From: Candidatus Melainabacteria bacterium
GTDB lineage: Bacteria > Actinomycetota > Actinomycetes > Mycobacteriales > Pseudonocardiaceae
Reading direction: 5' to 3'
Length of the DNA stretch: 11,235 bases
NCBI GenBank assembly: GCA_903970565.1
Contig: CAJCJE010000331.1
Span: forward strand, 1-11,235
A model generated the notes under the pieces. The model was not told the DNA's origin. It worked only from the letters and a program-made list of their open reading frames with translations, and did no database searches. Each line of letters begins with the position of its first letter. Within the stretch, counting starts at the first letter, position 1. The position numbers and the translations under genes are program-made. Shown here in pieces: positions 6,101 to 11,235 of this stretch.

Positions 6101-7030
6101 TCAGGGGCTGACCGTCTCCGGGGTGACCGCCTCCGGAGTCGTCTCCAGCGCGTCGGCCGGCAGCAGACCGAGCCGGTTGATCACCTCGACGGTCGCCTGG
6201 GCCCGGTTGAAGGTGATGAAGTGCAGGTCCGGCACGCCCTCGGCGAGCAGCCGCTGGCAGAGTTCGGTGGCGATGTCGATGCCCTCGGCGCGAAAGGCCT
6301 TCGGGTCCTCGCGCAGTGGGTTCAACCGCTCCAGCAGCGCGGTCGGCGCGGTGGCGGCGGACAGCTCGACGGTCTTGTCCATCGTGCGCGGGGTGGTCAT
6401 CGACATGATGCTCGGGATCAGCGGCGCGTGGCAGCCGCGCGCATCGACCCGGTCGCGCAGCCGGAGGAAGTCATCGGCGTCGAAGAACAGCTGGGCGATG
6501 GCGAAGTCCGCGCCGGCACGGAGTTTGCGCACCAGGTACGTGGTGTCGGTGTCCAGATCGACCGAACGTGGGTGACCGCACGGGAAGCAGGCGACCCCGA
6601 TGCAGAAGTCGCCGAGTTCGCGGACCAGGCTGACGAGTTCCTCGGCGTAGGTGAATCCGTCGGCGCACGCGATCCATTCGCCGTTCGGGTCGCCGGGCGG
6701 GTCGCCGCGCACCACGAGGACGTTGCGCACGCCGACGGCGGCGTACCAGCCGATCACGTTGCGCAGTTCGGCGACGGTGTGGTCGACCGCGGTCAGGTGC
6801 GCCATCGGGACCAGGGTGGTCTCCTGGGCGACCCGGCTGGTGGTGCGCACGGTGCGGTCCCGGCTGGAGCCGCCCGCGCCGTAGGTGACCGAGACGAAGG
6901 CCGGGCCGAGCTGTTCGAGCTTGCGCATGGAACGCCACAGCAACTGCTCGTCGTCGGCGTCCCTCGGCGGCATGAATTCCACCGAGAACACCGGGCGATC
7001 CGATCGCAGCCGCTCAACCACCGAGGTCAT
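6101..7030 (-). CDS. metF: Methylenetetrahydrofolate reductase (MetF family, Rv2172c-like)
   Basis: The product is 309 residues, similar to bacterial MetF (about 300). It should reduce 5,10-methylene-THF to 5-methyl-THF for methionine synthesis. Family motifs in order: FSVEFMPPR at 15-23, with Glu18 in the position of the catalytic Glu of E. coli MetF; FVSVTYGAGGS at 45-55; LVVRGDPPGD at 105-114, with Asp110 matching the flavin-region Asp; GVACFPCGHP at 145-154; AQLFFD at 179-184; and HFITFNRA at 270-277. From memory, the M. tuberculosis orthologue at this locus has been reported as an MTHFR, although long annotated as unknown. The start at ATG 7030 lies six bases after a TACTCT -10 with no Shine-Dalgarno, pointing to a leaderless mRNA. 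It is divergent from the prenyl synthase gene. The tail (about 296-309) is a low-complexity T/P/E/V stretch. Confidence 0.87.
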   Translation of the reverse strand: MTSVVERLRSDRPVFSVEFMPPRDADDEQLLWRSMRKLEQLGPAFVSVTYGAGGSSRDRTVRTTSRVAQETTLVPMAHLTAVDHTVAELRNVIGWYAAVGVRNVLVVRGDPPGDPNGEWIACADGFTYAEELVSLVRELGDFCIGVACFPCGHPRSVDLDTDTTYLVRKLRAGADFAIAQLFFDADDFLRLRDRVDARGCHAPLIPSIMSMTTPRTMDKTVELSAATAPTALLERLNPLREDPKAFRAEGIDIATELCQRLLAEGVPDLHFITFNRAQATVEVINRLGLLPADALETTPEAVTPETVSP

Positions 7031-7036
7031 ACACCA

Positions 7037-7042
7037 AGAGTA
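7037..7042 (-). promoter_or_regulatory. -10 element of a likely leaderless promoter for metF
   Basis: TACTCT on the minus strand (TANNNT type) is separated from the ATG at 7030 by exactly six bases, the same arrangement as at the DUF885 gene. No ribosome binding site and no clear -35 are visible. Confidence 0.5.
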
Positions 7043-7166
7043 GTGATGGTCTCGCCGCAGGGATATCCAGCTCTGCTCCGAATTCGGCCGACGGCACTTC
7101 TGATTGCCCACCCGGCGGTGACGAGGACCACGTGACGCGCGGGCGGCTGCACCGAACCGGCCTGCC

Positions 7167-8288
7167 ATGATGCGTGTCATGGCGCTCCAGCAGGTTGTCG
7201 ACGAGAATGCCGTGGACACCGACCCGGCCGGACACGTCACCAGGGCGCTCGCCGACTACTTCGAGTCCCGACGGTCGCAGGTGGCCGAGATCGGGTCGGA
7301 CTTCGCCGCCGCGATCGAGGTGCTGCGCGAGTTCGTGCTGGGTGGCGGTAAACGGGTCCGGCCCACGTTCGCCTGGTGGGGTTGGCGCGGCGCCGGCGGC
7401 GCGGGAGACGGTCCGGCGGCGCGGACCGCGCTGCGCGCGTTGAGTGCCCTGGAACTGTTACAGGCCAGTGCGTTGATCCACGACGATCTGATGGACTCCT
7501 CGGCGGTGCGCCGGGGAGCGCCGACGGTGCACGTCCGGTTCGCCCGCGAGCACCGCGACCTCGGCTGGCACGGCACGCCGGAACAGTTCGGCCTCGCCGC
7601 CGCCGTGCTGCTCGGCGACGTCGCACTGGCCTGGACCGACGACATGTTCCTCTCGGCCGGCCTGCCGGCGGCGGCACTGGCGCGGGCGGCACAGCCGTGG
7701 CAGGCGATGCGGGTCGAGGTGCTCGCCGGCCAGTTCATCGACGTACGGACCCAGGCCAGCGGCGACGAGTCGGCCGAGGCGGCGTTGCGCATCGACCGGT
7801 TCAAGACCGCCGCGTACACCGTGGAACGGCCGCTGCACCTGGGGGCGGCGCTGGCCGGGGCGAGCGCGGAACTGATCAGCGCCTACCGGGCCTTCGGTGC
7901 CGAGGTGGGCATCGCCTTCCAGCTGCGCGACGACCTGCTCGGCGTGTTCGGCGACCCGGCGGTGACCGGCAAACCAGCCGGCGACGACCTGCGCGAGGGC
8001 AAGCGCACGCTGCTGGTCGCCCTGGGTATCGAGCACGCCGAACGCGACGGCCGCTACGGCGACGCCGAACTGCTGCGGGCCTGCCTCGGCCGGGACGGTC
8101 TGGGCGCCGACGATGTCGACAAGGCCCGTGACGTGCTGGTCGGCCTCGGCGCGGTGGACGCGGTCGAGCAGCGGATCACCGAGCTGACCGCCTCGGCCCT
8201 GCGCACCCTGCGCGGCGCGCCGATCCCGGAATTCGTCGCCGACCGGCTCGCCGAGCTGACCGTCACGGCGACCACCCGACATCGATGA
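7167..8288 (+). CDS. idsA2: Prenyl diphosphate synthase (IdsA2-like, trans-type)
   Basis: The product is 373 residues from ATG 7167. ATGs at 7170 and 7179 are equally possible, since no ribosome binding site decides, and the 7179 start would shorten it by four residues. All signature motifs of trans-polyprenyl synthases are present: GGGKRVRP at 59-66, first Asp-rich motif DDLMD at 106-110, RRG at 115-117, GQ at 188-189, KT at 213-214, second Asp-rich motif QLRDDLLGVFGD at 252-263, then TGKPAGDDLREGKR at 267-280. It condenses isopentenyl diphosphate with allylic diphosphates. A small residue (Ser101) five positions before the first Asp motif is consistent with a C20 or longer product, but length cannot be fixed by eye. 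In M. tuberculosis idsA2 directly precedes mptA; here an extra gene intervenes. Product may feed polyprenyl carrier or menaquinone pools (inference). Confidence 0.9.
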   Translation: MMRVMALQQVVDENAVDTDPAGHVTRALADYFESRRSQVAEIGSDFAAAIEVLREFVLGGGKRVRPTFAWWGWRGAGGAGDGPAARTALRALSALELLQASALIHDDLMDSSAVRRGAPTVHVRFAREHRDLGWHGTPEQFGLAAAVLLGDVALAWTDDMFLSAGLPAAALARAAQPWQAMRVEVLAGQFIDVRTQASGDESAEAALRIDRFKTAAYTVERPLHLGAALAGASAELISAYRAFGAEVGIAFQLRDDLLGVFGDPAVTGKPAGDDLREGKRTLLVALGIEHAERDGRYGDAELLRACLGRDGLGADDVDKARDVLVGLGAVDAVEQRITELTASALRTLRGAPIPEFVADRLAELTVTATTRHR

Positions 8289-8316
8289 TCGGTGACCGTA
8301 GCGCTTCGGTGTTCCG

Positions 8317-8353
8317 GTGCGACATGGGAAGTAGCCGGTTCGCACAATGTCGC
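8317..8353. repeat. Overlapping inverted repeats after the prenyl synthase gene
   Basis: Two mutually exclusive pairings are possible. GTGCGA (8317-8322) can pair with TCGCAC (8340-8345), or GCGACAT (8319-8325) with ATGTCGC (8347-8353). Stems are short (6 and 7 bp) and loops long, so this may be chance in GC-rich sequence. Confidence 0.25.
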
Positions 8354-8373
8354 GCGCCGGCCATGACGCGCGA
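8350..8373 (+). terminator. Possible weak terminator hairpin downstream of the prenyl synthase gene
   Basis: TCGCGCG (8350-8356) pairs with CGCGCGA (8367-8373) around a 10-base loop, 61 bases past the stop at 8288 and before the next gene's ribosome binding site. No U-run. CG-rich pairing arises readily in such DNA, so confidence is low. Confidence 0.27.
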
Positions 8374-8410
8374 TCGTGGTGATCCCACGGCGGTGCCGGC
8401 ACGGTGTTGG

Positions 8411-8415
8411 GGAGG
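8411..8415 (+). promoter_or_regulatory. Ribosome binding site that fixes the start at 8422
   Basis: GGAGG (within GGGGAGG) lies six bases before ATG 8422. This favours that start over the in-frame GTGs at 8404 (upstream of the site) and 8419 (too close). Confidence 0.75.
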
Positions 8416-8421
8416 CGCGTG

Positions 8422-9843
8422 ATGATCCGGATCAGCTACCGGAGGCGGGGACGATCAGTCTCGGCCGGCGCGTTGCTGGCCGCGGGCCTGCTGACCTGCG
8501 CCGGCTGCGACGTCGGGATCGACGGCACGGCAACGGCGACGCCGATCCCGGTGGAGACCGCGGCGCAGGTCGAGCACCAGTCGATCACCGACCTGGCCGA
8601 GGCGGGCGTACTGCACTACCAGGGCAGCCTCACCGCCTCCGGCGACGACGACCTCACGGTGGACCTGATGGTCACCGCGACCGGTGAGGCCACCGGCACC
8701 GTCGCGCTCAGCGGCCAGACCGCGCAGGTCGCCGATCTCGGCGGACGGCTGTTCCTCAACGCGGGGCAGCCCTTCTGGACCGCGATCGCGGATCTGCCGG
8801 CCGGTTCGACCAGTGCCGCCGCCGGCAACTGGGTGACCGTGCCGACCAACATCCTCGGCATCGACCCGAGCACGATGCTCACCCCGACCGCGATCGGCAA
8901 CACGCTGGCCGGCGCGTTCGGCGGCACCGACCAGTCGACGCTGGCCACGCTGCCGCGCACGGTTGACGGCGGGATCGACGAGATCGGGTTGCACGGCGCC
9001 AACGACTCGATGTCGATCGCGGCCACCGCCCCGCACGGCATCCTGCACTTCGAGGCCGAACTGTCCAACGGCGTCACGCTGAGCACGGACGTCGCCGACG
9101 CCTCCGCGACCGAGACGAGCGTCTACCAGACGCTGAGCCAGCAGGCCGGCCAGTTACAGACCGCGGTCGACCCGGACCTGGACATCTCGGAGGGCAACCA
9201 GAGCTGGGGCGGCTGCGACGCGGCCAGCTGTTCGGTGGTGGTCACCTTCACCAACTCCTCCTCGGTGTCGACGAAGGTGCTGGTGAACGGGAGCTGGACC
9301 GGGGACGACAGTCCGGTCGGCACCTGCCAGGTGATCACCGACCCGGTGGCGGCGGGGGCCGGTGGGACCGCGACCTGCACGGTCAGCTCCCCGCAGTGGA
9401 CGGCGTTCTACCAACGGGCCCAGGCGGTGCCCGGTAACCACCCCTACCAGCTGGAGTGGGCCGCGCTGGCGCTGGCCGAGCCACCCGACCAGCAGACCAG
9501 CAGCACCGAGGCGACCGAGGCGGCGACCCCGGCGAGCACCACGGCGACCAGTACCGGTGGCGCCGGCACCGGCCGGGACTACGTCTATCGGATCAGCTAC
9601 CAGGACAGCCACAGTCACACCCAGGTCTGGAAGTACGGGGTGACCGGCGTCGACGCCTGGCAGAACTACGCCGACAGCCAGCTCGACAACTGCCGCGCCG
9701 AGAACAGGACCTCCTGCTCGGTGCGCCTGGTGACCTCGGCGGCGAACCGGCCGTCCGCGGACGCGCTGGCCAGACAGCTGGTAGCCACGGCGACCGCCGC
9801 CGACGGCAGGCACTGCCCGCCCGGCCAGTGGGTCTACTGCTGA
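8422..9843 (+). CDS. Secreted three-domain protein, probable lipoprotein, with Cys-rich toxin-like C-terminal domain
   Basis: The product is 473 residues. The N-terminus has Arg-rich residues 7-11, a hydrophobic core (about 13-25) and LTCAGCD with Cys29 as candidate lipidation site; Cys26 at -3 is atypical, so lipidation is less certain than export. Residues about 50-250 alternate short polar and apolar beta-type stretches (VLHYQGSLTASGDDDLTVDL...) and recall LppX/LprG-type lipid-binding folds. Residues about 258-352 look like a beta-sandwich with cysteines 265, 270, 302 and 319. A Thr/Ser/Glu/Pro/Ala linker follows (353-385). The last domain (386-473) has VYRISY, WKYGVTG, QLDNC, TSCSV and HCPPGQW with cysteines 424, 432, 465 and 473. 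It resembles C-terminal domains of actinobacterial polymorphic toxins with a GIY-YIG-like pattern, but the expected Arg and Glu are not evident. The eight cysteines after the linker-flanking domains fit extracytoplasmic disulfides. Function unknown. It sits between idsA2 and mptA. Confidence 0.83.
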   Translation: MIRISYRRRGRSVSAGALLAAGLLTCAGCDVGIDGTATATPIPVETAAQVEHQSITDLAEAGVLHYQGSLTASGDDDLTVDLMVTATGEATGTVALSGQTAQVADLGGRLFLNAGQPFWTAIADLPAGSTSAAAGNWVTVPTNILGIDPSTMLTPTAIGNTLAGAFGGTDQSTLATLPRTVDGGIDEIGLHGANDSMSIAATAPHGILHFEAELSNGVTLSTDVADASATETSVYQTLSQQAGQLQTAVDPDLDISEGNQSWGGCDAASCSVVVTFTNSSSVSTKVLVNGSWTGDDSPVGTCQVITDPVAAGAGGTATCTVSSPQWTAFYQRAQAVPGNHPYQLEWAALALAEPPDQQTSSTEATEAATPASTTATSTGGAGTGRDYVYRISYQDSHSHTQVWKYGVTGVDAWQNYADSQLDNCRAENRTSCSVRLVTSAANRPSADALARQLVATATAADGRHCPPGQWVYC

Positions 9844-9853
9844 AAATCCCCGC

Positions 9854-9874
9854 CGGCGATGTCGATCATCGCCG
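9854..9874 (+). terminator. Hairpin terminator candidate after the secreted protein gene
   Basis: CGGCGATG (9854-9861) and CATCGCCG (9867-9874) form a perfect 8-bp stem with a five-base loop TCGAT, ten bases past the stop codon at 9841-9843. There is no U-run. Its position suggests that transcription of this gene ends before mptA. Confidence 0.5.
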
Positions 9875-10030
9875 CGTCGAGGTTGGTGGACATCGGAAAT
9901 CCGTTGCCCGGCAGTCGAATGTTCGGCATCGCGCCGACCCCTGAGCGGGGCGCGGTCAGGTCACGGCCGGGTCACAGTGGCTGACCTGGGCAAAGGCTGA
10001 CTCGGCCGCTGTGGAATCATCACGCGCGAC

Positions 10031-11235
10031 ATGACCCCACCTCTATCGATCCCTGGTACAACTGCGGCCGAAAGACCGTTGGACCTGGCAACGATGCCGG
10101 TGCGCACCATCCTGCGTGGACTGTCCGGGGTGGTCATGGTCGCGGTTGGTGGTATTGGCGCCGCCGCTATTCCGATGCCGGACAAACTGCTGGACGGCAC
10201 GGCATTCAGCTGGGTCCGCTACGGGCACGGCAAGGAGTTGGCCACCGCGCTGCTCTACGCCGGTCTGCTGATGCTCGTCTGGGCCTGGATTCAGCTCGGC
10301 CGCGGGGTGCGGGCCGGCCGGGTCGACCGGCGCGGGGTGCTGCTGGCGATCGCGGCGTGGACCGTGCCGCTGCTGTTCGCGCCCGCCCTGTTCAGCCGGG
10401 ACCTCTACCTCTACCTCGCCCAGGGTGACCTGGGCCTGCACGGACTGAACCCGTACACCAACGGCGTCTCCGTGCTCGACGACAACCTCTCGCACAACGT
10501 CGACGCGATCTGGCAGAACACGCCCGCGCCCTACGGCCCGCTGTTCCTGCTGATCACCAAGGGCGTGGTGCTGTTCACCGGGCAGAGCGTGATGCTGGGC
10601 AGCCTCGTGCTGCGCTGCGTGTTCTGCGTCGGCCTGGTGCTGCTGTGCTGGGCACTGCCGCGCCTGGCCACCGCGCTGGGCGGCCACCCGGTCGTCGCGC
10701 TGTGGTTCGGCGCGGCCAACCCGCTGGTGCTGGCCTACCTGGTCGGCGGCGGCCACAACGACCTGCTGATGGTCGGCCTGCTCGCGGCCGGCGCGGTGTT
10801 CGTCATCGAACACCGGCACGCCAGGGGGATCGCGCTGGTGACGATGGGCTTCGGGGTGAAGGCCACCGCCGCGGTGCTGCTGCCGTTCCTGGTCTGGATC
10901 TGGGCGTCGCGCTGTCGCGGCTCCCGTACCCGGCGATTCGTCAAGGCCACCGCCGCGAGCCTCGCGGTGTTCGTGCCGGTCTTCACGGTGAGCACCCTGA
11001 TCGCCGGGGTGAACCTCGGCTGGCTCAAGGCGTTGGACGTGACCAACCTGGTGGTCACCTGGATGTCCCTGCCGACCGCGGCCGGTCAGCTCAGCAACGG
11101 CATCGCCAACCTGTTCATCGCTACCGACAGTGCCCAGTTCATCAGCGTCGCCAGGGCGGTCGGCTGGGTGCTGCTGGCGGTGCTGGTCACCCGGCAGTGG
11201 TGGCTGGCGCGTTCCGGCGACGTCCCGACCGTGCT
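10031..11235 (+). CDS. mptA: Alpha-1,6-mannosyltransferase MptA/MptB type, GT-C fold (N-terminal part, cut by window edge)
   Basis: The frame runs from ATG 10031 for 401 codons off the right edge. The protein is a multi-pass membrane GT-C enzyme that uses polyprenyl-phosphomannose outside the membrane to build the alpha-1,6-mannan backbone of lipomannan and lipoarabinomannan. Hydrophobic segments are visible at about 26-50, 70-90, 102-121, 170-183, 188-209, 220-240, 244-259, 265-292, 306-326 and 375-388. The first large loop has FSRDLYLYLAQG (121-132), with Asp124 a likely key acidic residue of GT-C enzymes, followed by HGLNPY (137-142) and the APYGP motif (166-170). ANPLVL, GGGHND (239-244) and GVKATAAVLLPF are also shared with MptA/MptB. 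MptA and MptB are homologous; MptA is preferred because idsA2 lies just upstream as in M. tuberculosis (Rv2173-Rv2174). No clear ribosome binding site precedes the ATG. Confidence 0.87.
   Translation, partial: MTPPLSIPGTTAAERPLDLATMPVRTILRGLSGVVMVAVGGIGAAAIPMPDKLLDGTAFSWVRYGHGKELATALLYAGLLMLVWAWIQLGRGVRAGRVDRRGVLLAIAAWTVPLLFAPALFSRDLYLYLAQGDLGLHGLNPYTNGVSVLDDNLSHNVDAIWQNTPAPYGPLFLLITKGVVLFTGQSVMLGSLVLRCVFCVGLVLLCWALPRLATALGGHPVVALWFGAANPLVLAYLVGGGHNDLLMVGLLAAGAVFVIEHRHARGIALVTMGFGVKATAAVLLPFLVWIWASRCRGSRTRRFVKATAASLAVFVPVFTVSTLIAGVNLGWLKALDVTNLVVTWMSLPTAAGQLSNGIANLFIATDSAQFISVARAVGWVLLAVLVTRQWWLARSGDVPTV

Noticed and set aside
6221..7135. A 304-codon plus-strand frame opposite metF
   Set aside because: Antisense shadow of a gene with full MTHFR motifs; no domain recognised.
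7458..8402. A 314-codon minus-strand frame opposite the prenyl synthase gene
   Set aside because: Antisense shadow; the plus-strand frame carries every prenyl synthase motif.
9904..9917. TCGAATGTTCGG upstream of mptA as a second LexA box
   Set aside because: The half-sites are separated by only two bases and lack the terminal C/G pair of TCGAAC-N4-GTTCGA.
10043..10819. A 258-codon minus-strand frame opposite mptA
   Set aside because: Gln/His/Arg-rich mirror of a membrane protein; no domain, and the plus strand has clear GT-C features.

Overview
The window is GC-rich chromosomal DNA from an actinobacterium. Most likely it comes from the mycolate-forming order Mycobacteriales, in a Nocardia- or Rhodococcus-like lineage. 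The evidence is the strong GC bias at third codon positions, a mycothiol-dependent-type enzyme, an LppM-family lipoprotein and an MptA/MptB-type mannosyltransferase. The gene order GNAT - lppM - metF - idsA2 - mptA also matches, from memory, Rv2170-Rv2174 of Mycobacterium tuberculosis. No rRNA, tRNA, CRISPR array, insertion sequence or phage gene is visible.

Layout. Bases 1-597 (minus) hold the N-terminal part of an alpha/beta hydrolase that runs off the left edge. Bases 724-2072 (minus) hold a two-gene unit joined by an ATGA overlap: a SAV_6107-type HEPN protein followed by a DinB-fold protein of the maleylpyruvate isomerase family. Upstream of it, at 2181-2227, is a composite DNA-damage promoter. 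It has an exact mycobacterial-type LexA box (TCGAAC-N4-GTTCGA) placed over the expected start site of a RecA-NDp/PafBC-type promoter (CTGTCGGTG-N8-TATCCT). Bases 2431-3560 (plus) hold a YbaK/EbsC-family protein translationally coupled to a GNAT acetyltransferase. Bases 3567-5255 (minus) hold a large DUF885 protein with an HExxxGHH motif.

From 5363 onward the window follows the mycobacterial lipoglycan/isoprenoid locus: lppM (plus), metF-like methylenetetrahydrofolate reductase (minus), idsA2-like prenyl diphosphate synthase (plus), an unusual three-domain secreted or lipid-anchored protein (plus, 8422-9843), and the 5' part of mptA (plus, from 10031, cut by the right edge). MptA extends the alpha-1,6-mannan backbone of lipomannan and lipoarabinomannan from polyprenyl-phosphomannose. 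IdsA2 makes prenyl diphosphates, and LppM is an envelope protein, so the right half is largely a cell-envelope neighbourhood.

Two places deserve attention. One is the predicted SOS plus PafBC control of the HEPN/DinB-fold operon. The other is the extra protein between idsA2 and mptA, whose cysteine-rich C-terminal domain resembles the WKYG...CPPGQ domains at the ends of actinobacterial polymorphic toxins but seems to lack their catalytic residues.
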